Below are positions 1 through 7,062 of a stretch of DNA of 37,621 nt, in pieces. The notes below the pieces were generated by a model. The model saw only the letters and a list, made by a program, of their open reading frames with translations, had not been told where the DNA came from and did no database searches. Made by a program: the position numbers and the translations under genes. Within the stretch, counting starts at the first letter, position 1. Each line of letters begins with the position of its first letter. Source of the stretch: Victivallales bacterium (lineage in GTDB: Bacteria; Verrucomicrobiota; Lentisphaeria; Victivallales; UBA1829); assembly GCA_016285345.1 (NCBI GenBank), contig JAEEQN010000032.1, forward strand, positions 1 through 37,621. The letters run 5' to 3'.

Positions 1-2309
1 AGTATGTTGTTCCACAAGAAGTCAATGAAATAGCAGAACAAATCAGCAATTTGACGGAAATAGATCTGAGTCTTCCGCCATATCAACAAGAAGATTATTT
101 GATGCAGAATAATGATTCCATTCCTATTCAAAATAGAGACGGAGTTGAAATTAGAGAAGATGCTGTCGTATTTGGTTGTCCAAATATAACATATTATTAT
201 TTATATGACGAGCATTATTCAAGTTACATTCAGAGCAATTCGACGTTTGTAGATGCGGAAAAAACATTTAATGATTTACAATTGTGTTGGGCAGCAGCAG
301 CTTCAAATGTGCTTTATTATACAGGTTGGCTTACATCCGACACAAAAAACGAAGATGATATCTTCTCTAAGTTTAGATATGGGTTTCAGCAAATCGGTGG
401 TGGTCATACCCATGATGGATATGATTGGTATTTGAATGGATCATATTCTTCTCAACCTCCAGCTGATCAACCAATTTCTTCTGGCGGCTATTTTTCCAAC
501 GTCTTGAACGTTTCCAATTATTATGACGCGGGGAGTGGTTTTTGGAACAATTCAGATGTCCTAAATCTAGCTGTATATCATCTTATGTTAGGACGAGGTG
601 TTACAATAGGTTATTACTGTGTTGATTCGTATTTTTATGTGCATGGCGGGCATGCAGTTACATTGTGGGGATACACATATGATTCCAGCGAATCGTTTGG
701 AACAAGCAACTACTATACCGGCATTATTGTAACCGACTCTGACGATAACATTGTATTGTCCAATCCTAATTCAGCTCCAGATGTTCTTAAAATAGTAGAT
801 GTTAAGTGGGATCAAGATTTGGGTTACTATCTTATTCGTCCAGAGTATAATTTTAATGATTCCGGTTATGCATATTTGTTAGACTATATTTCTGTAGTCG
901 GTCCCGCTTCTTTTACGACCCTGTCATCAGGCGGGTCTGTATCGAGCAGTGCGGCTACGCTTCTTGGCAAAACAGTTGAATCCGGCTACACAATGAATGT
1001 TTCCTCGGCAGGGCTTGCGATGGATACGACGGTCACGTCCGGCGGTGTGATGACGATCCTCCCGGGCGGCAAGGTGACGGGACAGACGACGATCGAAAGC
1101 GGCGCGGTCGTTTCCGCCTCGTCCGGCGCGGTCGTCGAGTTCTACCTGGCGAATCTGGCGCCGTCCAACACGGCTCTCGTGAATGATCTTTCCCTCATCC
1201 AGGGGGCGCCGGATTATACGATCACCGTTTCCGGGACCAACGCCTGCGGCTCGTACAACCTTGCAGACGGCGCGCCCGCGAATTATTCGGGCAGCATGGA
1301 TCTGTACCGGGGCTCGGATTCCATTGGCACTCTGAGCGTCGGCGGAACCGTTTCCAGCGCATACAAGCTCTATTCCTTGAAAGAAACCGGCAATACCCTG
1401 TCCCTGGATATCGCTGAAAAACCGATCAAAACCGATATCGATCACAGCCGCAAATCGGAGGTGATCTTCTACGGCAGCACATCCGGCACAGTGGGCTACT
1501 GGATGAACGGAAGCGATACGTGGCGAGGCGAAAGCGGAACCCTGCCGTCGAATCAGAGTATTGTCGGCGGCTACGACATGAACAGCGACGGGTATGCCGA
1601 TCTGGTCACATGCGCCACGACGGTTTCCAGCGGGTACACGATGGTGGAAATAGGCTTCTACTCATCCGGGACCGTCGGACCCGGCGGAACGACCTATACG
1701 CCCATCGGCGCATTGAACGTCACTTCCGGTTACGAGATCGGGATCGGCAACCTGACGGGGAATGCCGGAAAGAACTCCGTCGCATTCCACTTCCAGGAGA
1801 ACAATACCGTTGGCGTGTGGACGGACGGGACGAACAGCTGGACCGGGATCAACGGCGTTTTCAGTTCGCAATGGAAACTCATCGGCTGCGGCGACTTCGA
1901 CGGCGACGGCAAGGACTCCGTGCTGATGAGCTACAACAACGGCGAGGCGCTCTACATCGCCGACATAGGCGGCACGCCCGCGGCTCTCGGCCTTGCGAAC
2001 TGGTCCGGATGGGACATCTGTGCCATCGGCGACTTCGCGGGAGACGGCAGGGACGATATCGTGCTCTTCAACGCCGGAATCTCCACCGCGGTCATGATCG
2101 ATGACGGCAATACGGACAGTTACCGCATCCTCGGGACGCTCAATTACGACAACTGGAGAATCTGCGGAGCCGGAGACTACAACGGCGACGGCCGGGACGA
2201 TCTGCTTCTGACCGGCTCCGGTCTGCTTAGTTATTATTCCGGCGGCGACTTCAATCAGTGGAACCCCATCGGCAGCGGCATCGGATCGGAGTGGACCGTG
2301 ATCGCTTAA
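1..2309 (+). CDS. IdeS/Mac-like (C66) cysteine protease fused to strand-loop-strand and FG-GAP-like repeats; 5' end outside window
   Basis: The frame is open to the window edge, so the N-terminus and any signal peptide are missing. A TTG at 51 is only the first possible start inside the window; residue numbers count from it. Residues about 60-285 match the IdeS/Mac immunoglobulin-protease family. KTFN carries Lys71, LCWAAAASN carries Cys79, HAVTLWGY carries His201 and VTDSDDN carries Asp229 and Asp231, in the order of the IdeS catalytic and oxyanion residues (Lys84, Cys94, His262, Asp284, Asp286). Residues about 290-365 look like autotransporter strand-loop-strand (AIDA-type) repeats rich in SGG/ESG. 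From about 465 to the end there are FG-GAP/VCBS-like repeats with calcium-type loops (GDFDGDGKD, GDFAGDGRD, GDYNGDGRD). The first ~900 bases are AT-rich (14 G+C of 60 in 181-240) and the rest GC-rich (37 of 60 in 1861-1920), so a domain-level transfer is likely. A secreted or surface protease is inferred; the substrate is unknown. Confidence 0.82.
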   Translation, partial: YVVPQEVNEIAEQISNLTEIDLSLPPYQQEDYLMQNNDSIPIQNRDGVEIREDAVVFGCPNITYYYLYDEHYSSYIQSNSTFVDAEKTFNDLQLCWAAAASNVLYYTGWLTSDTKNEDDIFSKFRYGFQQIGGGHTHDGYDWYLNGSYSSQPPADQPISSGGYFSNVLNVSNYYDAGSGFWNNSDVLNLAVYHLMLGRGVTIGYYCVDSYFYVHGGHAVTLWGYTYDSSESFGTSNYYTGIIVTDSDDNIVLSNPNSAPDVLKIVDVKWDQDLGYYLIRPEYNFNDSGYAYLLDYISVVGPASFTTLSSGGSVSSSAATLLGKTVESGYTMNVSSAGLAMDTTVTSGGVMTILPGGKVTGQTTIESGAVVSASSGAVVEFYLANLAPSNTALVNDLSLIQGAPDYTITVSGTNACGSYNLADGAPANYSGSMDLYRGSDSIGTLSVGGTVSSAYKLYSLKETGNTLSLDIAEKPIKTDIDHSRKSEVIFYGSTSGTVGYWMNGSDTWRGESGTLPSNQSIVGGYDMNSDGYADLVTCATTVSSGYTMVEIGFYSSGTVGPGGTTYTPIGALNVTSGYEIGIGNLTGNAGKNSVAFHFQENNTVGVWTDGTNSWTGINGVFSSQWKLIGCGDFDGDGKDSVLMSYNNGEALYIADIGGTPAALGLANWSGWDICAIGDFAGDGRDDIVLFNAGISTAVMIDDGNTDSYRILGTLNYDNWRICGAGDYNGDGRDDLLLTGSGLLSYYSGGDFNQWNPIGSGIGSEWTVIA

Positions 2310-2377
2310 GGCAGCGCCCTAACTGATATGGTGCCTTGCTCCGCAGCGGCACGGAAAAAACAACACAGCACTGTTTG

Positions 2378-2416
2378 CGCCCGTTGGTCCCGCACAGGAC
2401 CCGCGGGCGTTTTTTT
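2378..2416 (+). terminator. Rho-independent terminator after the protease gene
   Basis: A two-part stem, CGCCCG/CGGGCG outside and GGTCC/GGACC inside, is followed directly by seven T. It lies 69 bases after the stop codon and before the rpsB promoter, so it separates the two transcription units. Confidence 0.8.
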
Positions 2417-2472
2417 CGCGCGATTTTTCCTCCCCGGAGTCCGGGCATTTTAATAAAAGAAAGAAATGCGGC

Positions 2473-2500
2473 TTGCATTTTCCTTTTCGGGGTGTATATT
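2473..2500 (+). promoter_or_regulatory. rpsB-tsf promoter
   Basis: TTGCAT (2473-2478) and TATATT (2495-2500) are separated by 16 bases. This matches the TTGnnn/TATATT pattern found before most units in the window. The predicted start near 2507 gives a leader of about 160 bases. Confidence 0.7.
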
Positions 2501-2519
2501 ATATGCTACGTTTTCTCAA

Positions 2520-2580
2520 CGCATCCGGGCCGGCCGTATGCCGGTTCCCCCGTACCAAACCAACCCCGCGGGCGGATGCG
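2520..2580 (+). promoter_or_regulatory. Structured rpsB leader, candidate S2 autoregulatory RNA
   Basis: CGCATCCG (2520-2527) pairs perfectly with CGGATGCG (2573-2580). The stem encloses a 5-bp hairpin, CCGGC/GCCGG (2530-2534 with 2540-2544), with a 5-base loop. It sits inside the inferred 5' leader, before the rpsB start at 2670. S2 is known to repress its own operon through leader RNA in several bacteria; the role here is inferred from position and pairing only. Confidence 0.45.
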
Positions 2581-2669
2581 CACAACTGAACAAGAAGGTA
2601 TCTTGCTCCGCGTCAACCGACAACAACCGCGGAGAAAAAGAGCCGGAACGAAGAAAGGCGGATGGAATC

Positions 2670-3599
2670 ATGGCCATCTCTGTCAAAGACCTGTTGGAAG
2701 CCGGGTGCCATTTCGGGCATCAGACGAAGCGCTGGAACCCCAAGATGAAGGATTACGTCTACGGGGCGAAGAACGGTATCTCGATTATCGACCTCACGAA
2801 AACCATCCGCCAGATCGGCGACGCCTGCAATTTCCTGCAGCGTGAAGTGATGAAGGGATCCCGCATCCTGTTCGTCGGCACGAAGCGCCAGGCGCAGCAG
2901 GTTGTCCGCAACGCCGCGGAAGAAACCGAAATGTTCTACATGTCCGAACGCTGGATGGGCGGCACGCTCACCAACATCGAAACGATCCGCAAGTCCGTGA
3001 AGAAGATGCGCGAGATCGACGACATCGTGAACGACGAAGAAAACTCCAACCTCAAGAAGAAAGAGATCGTCCGCCTGGCGCGTCAGGGCGTCAAGCTGCA
3101 CCGCAACCTCGACGGCATCGCCGACATGAAGCGCCTGCCCGACGTGGTCGTGGTCGTGGACGTCTGCCACGACGACACCGCGGTGAAGGAAGCCCAGAAG
3201 CTCGGCATTCCGATCATCGCCATCGTCGATACGAACGGCAATCCTGAAAACATCGCGTATCCGGTCGCCGCCAACGACGACGCCGTGAAGTCCATCAAGA
3301 TCATCATGGACACTTTCGTGGCCGCCATCAACGACGCCCTCGGACTCTACAAGGTCAAAGTCGCCGAAGACAAGGCGAAAGCCGATGCCGAACGCGCCGA
3401 GAAGAAGGGCGCCGACGACAAGGCCAAGAGCGACGAGCGTCCCGCGCGCCGTCCGTCCCGCCGTCCCGCCAGTCCCCGCAAGGAAGCCGCTTCCGCCGAC
3501 GGCGAAAAGAAGGCCGCTCCGCGCCGCAGGACTGCTTCCAAAGAAGTCAAAGACCTGTCCGAACTCAAGAAATCCGATGTGAAACCCGAGGAGAAATAA
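2670..3599 (+). CDS. rpsB: 30S ribosomal protein S2
   Basis: S2 joins the small ribosomal subunit late in assembly and is needed for S1 binding. The N-terminus is diagnostic: MAISVKDLLEAG, then CHFGHQTKRWNPKM, then YGAKNGISIIDLTKT. Further S2 blocks follow, including RWMGGTLTN, and DVVVVVDVCHD before a GIPIIAIVDTN strand. The ATG at 2670 is chosen because S2 homology begins exactly there and a purine-rich AAAGGCGG site lies upstream; the open frame further upstream is the leader. The protein has 309 residues. The core ends near residue 229, and the last 80 residues are a charged Lys/Ala/Arg/Glu-rich tail (including RPSRRPASPRK) absent from the ~240-residue E. coli protein. tsf follows after two bases, the classical rpsB-tsf operon. 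Confidence 0.98.
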   Translation: MAISVKDLLEAGCHFGHQTKRWNPKMKDYVYGAKNGISIIDLTKTIRQIGDACNFLQREVMKGSRILFVGTKRQAQQVVRNAAEETEMFYMSERWMGGTLTNIETIRKSVKKMREIDDIVNDEENSNLKKKEIVRLARQGVKLHRNLDGIADMKRLPDVVVVVDVCHDDTAVKEAQKLGIPIIAIVDTNGNPENIAYPVAANDDAVKSIKIIMDTFVAAINDALGLYKVKVAEDKAKADAERAEKKGADDKAKSDERPARRPSRRPASPRKEAASADGEKKAAPRRRTASKEVKDLSELKKSDVKPEEK

Positions 3600-3601
3600 T
3601 C

Positions 3602-4405
3602 ATGGCAGCTATCACCCCGCAAATGGTCAAGGAACTGCGCGACAAGACCGACGCAGGCATGGGCGAATGCAAGAAGGCCCTCATCGAAGCCAACGGCGAC
3701 ATCGAAGCCGCGGTCGATATCCTCCGCAAGGCCGGTATCGCCAAGAGCGCCCACCGCGCCGACCGCGCCACCGCCGAAGGCAAGATTTTCGTCGCCGTCG
3801 ACGGCAACCAGGCCCTCATGCTCGAAGTCTGCTGCGAAACCGACTTCGTCGCCAACAACGAAAAGTTCCTCGAATACGGCAACGGCGCCGCGAAGAAGAT
3901 CCTCGCGAACACCACCGGCGACGGCGACGTCACCGAGGCCGCCCAGAAGTCCGAAGAGACCGAGCTCGCCGCTCTTTTCTCCAAGTTCGGCGAGAAGATG
4001 ATCATCCGCCGCGCCCTCCGCTACACCACCGACCAGAAGATCGCTTATTACATCCATTTCAACGGAAAGATCGGCGTCCTCCTCGACATCGGCGGCGAAA
4101 TCGATGAAGCCGGCATCAAGAACACCTGCCTCCAGATCTGCGCCTCCAACCCGCAGTACGTCAACTCCTCCGAAGTCCCGGCCGAAGCGATCGCCCACGA
4201 AAAGGAAATCGCCACCGCTCAGCTCAAGGAGAGCGGCAAACCCGAGAACATCATCGAGAAGATCGTCGCCGGCAAGATCAACAGCTGGTACGGCGAAATC
4301 TGCCTCGTGAACCAGCCCTGGATCCTTGACAACAAGACCACCTTCGGCAAACTCTTCCCGAAGGCCACCGTCAAGCGTTTCGCCCGCTGGGCCGTCGGTC
4401 AGTAA
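3602..4405 (+). CDS. tsf: Translation elongation factor Ts
   Basis: EF-Ts is the cytoplasmic nucleotide-exchange factor that regenerates EF-Tu-GTP. The N-terminal UBA-like domain is clear (VKELRDKTDAGMGECKKAL, then DIEAAVDILRKAGI). It is followed by the EF-Tu-contacting TDFV signature at residues 80-83 (CCETDFVANNEKF). At 267 residues it is slightly shorter than the E. coli protein (283). The start at 3602 has a GAGGAGA ribosome-binding site inside the end of rpsB, and only two bases separate the genes, so the two are co-transcribed and probably translationally linked. A strong terminator follows. Confidence 0.98.
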   Translation: MAAITPQMVKELRDKTDAGMGECKKALIEANGDIEAAVDILRKAGIAKSAHRADRATAEGKIFVAVDGNQALMLEVCCETDFVANNEKFLEYGNGAAKKILANTTGDGDVTEAAQKSEETELAALFSKFGEKMIIRRALRYTTDQKIAYYIHFNGKIGVLLDIGGEIDEAGIKNTCLQICASNPQYVNSSEVPAEAIAHEKEIATAQLKESGKPENIIEKIVAGKINSWYGEICLVNQPWILDNKTTFGKLFPKATVKRFARWAVGQ

Positions 4406-4433
4406 TCAGTCCGGCCGTTTCTCTGAAACATCG

Positions 4434-4467
4434 AACCCGTTCCGGTTTCTGCCGGAGCGGGTTTTTT
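4434..4467 (+). terminator. Terminator of the rpsB-tsf operon
   Basis: AACCCGTTCCGG pairs with CCGGAGCGGGTT (one internal mismatch) around a 6-base loop, and a T tract follows. It lies about 30 bases after the tsf stop. Confidence 0.85.
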
Positions 4468-4587
4468 CGTGCCTGGATGGCTGGTGAGCCGTGCATAAAC
4501 AAAGGAGGCTGTTGCTTCCAGATACAGTTTTGCTACAGCTCTTGAAGCCCTGTTTGTACTGTTAGAAAGCGGCCCATGCTCAGGCAT

Positions 4588-4623
4588 AAAAAAACCGCCG
4601 GAAGCGATGAACACTTCCGGCGG
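4588..4623 (-). terminator. Terminator of the GH10 xylanase gene
   Basis: Read on the minus strand, CCGCCGGAAG and CTTCCGGCGG form a perfect 10-bp stem with a 9-base loop, followed by seven T. It starts 34 bases past the xylanase stop. Between the tsf terminator and this hairpin (4468-4587) I see no gene. Confidence 0.9.
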
Positions 4624-4656
4624 GATGAAGCTTGCGATACGATCAGGTCGCCCGGA

Positions 4657-6669
4657 TCAGTATTCGGCCATGCCGAGGCCGCGGCGCAGGACGATGGAGG
4701 AACCTTCCTTGTCCGTGCCGACCGCGAGAATGCGCGGGGAGGTGGTGTCGGCGGAGACGGTTCCGGCGGCGGCTTTGGCCGGGTTGGAGGCCTCGAAGAA
4801 GTCGTCGGCTTTCAGCTTCGTGACGTCGGTCACGGGCTTCTTCGTGATGAGGAGCGCCATGCCCTTCTCCGTGTTGGCGGAGATGAGGATGCGGCCGTCC
4901 TTGAGTTCCATGGCGGTCGGATTTTCGCCCTTCAGACCGATCTGCTTCGCGAGGTCGGCGGAGTGGATCTGCTTTCCGCTCTTGAGGTTGAGGTAACCGT
5001 AGATGGAATCCGGATAGGGCAGGATTCTCTGGCTCGGAGCACGGAGCGACCAGGTCTGGAACTGGTCTTCAGTGGCGTAGACGTAGTTCTCGCCGTCCTT
5101 GTCGAAGACGCTGGCGACGACCACGCCGGCGGGATTGGGCTGCATGCCGGTCGGCGCGGGCGCGATCTGGGCGATGGTGGGACGGACGCAGTCCTTGCCG
5201 TTGACGGCGCACAGCTGGGCGGGAGTCTCGCTCCAGGTCTCGCCGTCGTCGTCGCTGGTCACGTACTTGATGACGCGGTTTCCGCCGCCCTCGTCGGTGG
5301 AGAAGACGCAGACGAGGCGCTTGCTGCCGAGGCGGATCACGTAGGGATCGGAGACGGTGCCCTTTTCAAGCTTGTAGATGGTGCGGACGTCCTTTTCCCA
5401 GGCGATGCCGTCCTTGTACTGGAATCTGTCGCCGAGGTCGCGTCCGTACATGGCGGCGGCGTCGACCACGCCCCAGAACGCCGGTTTCGGCTTGTTCTGG
5501 CGGTCGAAGAGCAGCGGAGCGTTGCGGCGGCCGCCGAAGGGATAGGTGTCGAGCCAGGAGCCGTTGTCGGTGAGGCCCCAGAGGGTCACGGCCACGATGT
5601 GCTTGCGGTATTTCAGGAAGAGCGCGTAGGCGTCGCGGTAGCGGTCGCGGAGGTCCTGCTGGACGAGCGCCGGGAGGACGCCGTTCGGGTACGGGTTCGC
5701 GTTGCGGCGGTCGCGCGGCAGGATGTCGATGTCAAGCTCGGAGATGAGGATGTCGCAGCCGGTGCTGAGGAACGCCTGAATGGTGCGTTCGACCTGGTCC
5801 ATGTCCGGGTCGGTGTAGCGCCAGTGGCACTGCATGCCGATGTAGTCGACGCGCTTCTTGTCCTTGTTCAGCTCGTTCACGAGGCGGACGATGCCGTCGC
5901 GCTTGGCGGCGAGGTCGGTGTCGAAGTCGTTGTAGACGAGCTTGGCGGTCGGATCGGCCTCGCGGGCGGTGTCGAACGCGATCTTGATGTAGTCGGGTCC
6001 GATGATGTTGTACCAGAAAGATTTGCGGAGAGAGCCGTCCTGGACGACCGCTTCATTGACCACGTCCCACACGTGGAAGTTTTCCTTGTCGTGGGCAATG
6101 CGCGTGCGGATGTGCTTCTGCATGCGGTCGATGAGCGTCTTGCGGCCTTCCTCGCCGCTCAGTCCGCGGTAGACCCACTGCGGAGTCTGCTGATACCACA
6201 CGAAGACGTGACCGTGCGTCTGCATGTCGTACTGCTTCGCCATCTGGACGAGGCCGTCGCTGCCGCCCCAGTTGAAGTTGCCTTCGGAGCGTTCGACGCT
6301 TTCCCATTTCATGGCGTTGTCGGCCGTGACGCGGTTGAAGTGCTTGCCGGCGAGGTCGCCCTGGAACGTGCCGGGACGGGTGAAGCCGCCGAGCGCGACG
6401 CCGCAGAGGAAGTCGTCTTTGAAGATTTCACGGAGCGCGGGCTCGTCGCCGAGCTCCTGCTGCTGGCCCTGGCCTCCGCCGAAGCCGCCAAAGCCGCCGA
6501 ATCCTCCGAAACCTCCTCCGAAGCCGCCGCCTGGCATTCCGCCGCCGAAGCCGCCGCCGAAGCCGCCTTGCATTCCGCCGCCCTGAGGGAATTGGGCCAG
6601 GGCGATAACGGCGGGCAGTGCGGCCAGCGCCGCCGCGATGAGGAGGGGGGAACTTGAGCGTTTTTTCAT
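4657..6669 (-). CDS. Secreted GH10 endo-1,4-beta-xylanase with N-terminal Gly-rich tract and C-terminal sialidase-like (BNR) domain
   Basis: GH10 enzymes cleave internal beta-1,4-xylosidic bonds with retention. The 670-residue protein starts with a Sec signal peptide (residues 1-25, Ala-rich core). A tract of almost only Gly, Phe, Met and Gln follows (about 27-70). The GH10 barrel spans about 80-405. It has the substrate-binding KHFNRVTADNAMKWE block, the acid/base Glu206 in WDVVNEAV, the nucleophile Glu311 in LISELDID, and the VTLWGLTDNGSW strand. From about 430 to the end the sequence resembles sialidase/BNR folds (DPYVIRLGSK, and an Asp-box SDDDGETWS near 472-480); its role is unknown. AAGGAAC lies 6 bases before the ATG. 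The gene is divergent from an esterase with a similar Gly-rich tract, which suggests joint attack on decorated xylan. Confidence 0.93.
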   Translation of the reverse strand: MKKRSSSPLLIAAALAALPAVIALAQFPQGGGMQGGFGGGFGGGMPGGGFGGGFGGFGGFGGFGGGQGQQQELGDEPALREIFKDDFLCGVALGGFTRPGTFQGDLAGKHFNRVTADNAMKWESVERSEGNFNWGGSDGLVQMAKQYDMQTHGHVFVWYQQTPQWVYRGLSGEEGRKTLIDRMQKHIRTRIAHDKENFHVWDVVNEAVVQDGSLRKSFWYNIIGPDYIKIAFDTAREADPTAKLVYNDFDTDLAAKRDGIVRLVNELNKDKKRVDYIGMQCHWRYTDPDMDQVERTIQAFLSTGCDILISELDIDILPRDRRNANPYPNGVLPALVQQDLRDRYRDAYALFLKYRKHIVAVTLWGLTDNGSWLDTYPFGGRRNAPLLFDRQNKPKPAFWGVVDAAAMYGRDLGDRFQYKDGIAWEKDVRTIYKLEKGTVSDPYVIRLGSKRLVCVFSTDEGGGNRVIKYVTSDDDGETWSETPAQLCAVNGKDCVRPTIAQIAPAPTGMQPNPAGVVVASVFDKDGENYVYATEDQFQTWSLRAPSQRILPYPDSIYGYLNLKSGKQIHSADLAKQIGLKGENPTAMELKDGRILISANTEKGMALLITKKPVTDVTKLKADDFFEASNPAKAAAGTVSADTTSPRILAVGTDKEGSSIVLRRGLGMAEY
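6460..6591 (-). repeat. Gly-rich low-complexity tract in the xylanase gene
   Basis: This encodes xylanase residues 27-70, short GGFGGG/GGFGGF units around a GGGMPGG core. The same kind of sequence, including GFGGGFGGGM followed by PGG, occurs in the neighbouring esterase. GGFGGG also occurs in the GH36 protein. Confidence 0.85.
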
Positions 6670-6749
6670 ACTGATGTTCCTTATGAGGCGGAGTAAACCG
6701 CCATGTGTTTTGGGGTTGATGGAAAATGAGTGTACAATTTAATGTTCAT

Positions 6750-6776
6750 AATATACATGCGCGGGGAGGTTTTCAA
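6750..6776 (-). promoter_or_regulatory. Promoter of the GH10 xylanase gene
   Basis: On the minus strand TTGAAA (6776-6771) is 15 bases from TATATT (6755-6750). The spacer is shorter than in the other promoters of the window. The rest of the divergent region (6670-7062) holds the esterase promoter and no gene that I can see. Confidence 0.55.
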
Positions 6777-6939
6777 ATGGAGATTAAGGCAAAAAACATG
6801 TAGTATTTATTAATTCAAACGAAAAAGCGAAGGCGGACGGTGAGGCGGCGCGTGCTGAAACGGCTCTTGGACGTTAGATAACGAACGCGATAAAACGTGA
6901 AATTGTCACAAAATTTCGCTGTTAATCGGTCTTTCGCTA

Positions 6940-6968
6940 TTGACTTTTTCGTGTTTCCGCAGTATGTT
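6940..6968 (+). promoter_or_regulatory. Promoter of the tandem esterase gene
   Basis: TTGACT (6940-6945) and TATGTT (6963-6968) are 17 bases apart. The predicted transcript starts about 90 bases before the ATG. Confidence 0.6.
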
Positions 6969-7062
6969 ACTGCATTGAAACGCGCCTTTCCGGACATTCC
7001 CCCTCAAATCGTGTCCGGAAAGGGCAGAAACTCAATCCATCACTTTTCATGGAGGAACAATC

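Noticed and set aside
2466..2669. N-terminal extension of rpsB to an ATG at 2466
   Set aside because: The extension would include the promoter and the leader stem; S2 homology begins exactly at 2670.
4576..6657. Long plus-strand open frame opposite the GH10 gene
   Set aside because: Its Val/Ala/Glu/Asp-rich translation has no motif; it is a shadow of a GC-rich gene that shows signal peptide, catalytic residues, ribosome-binding site, promoter and terminator on the other strand.
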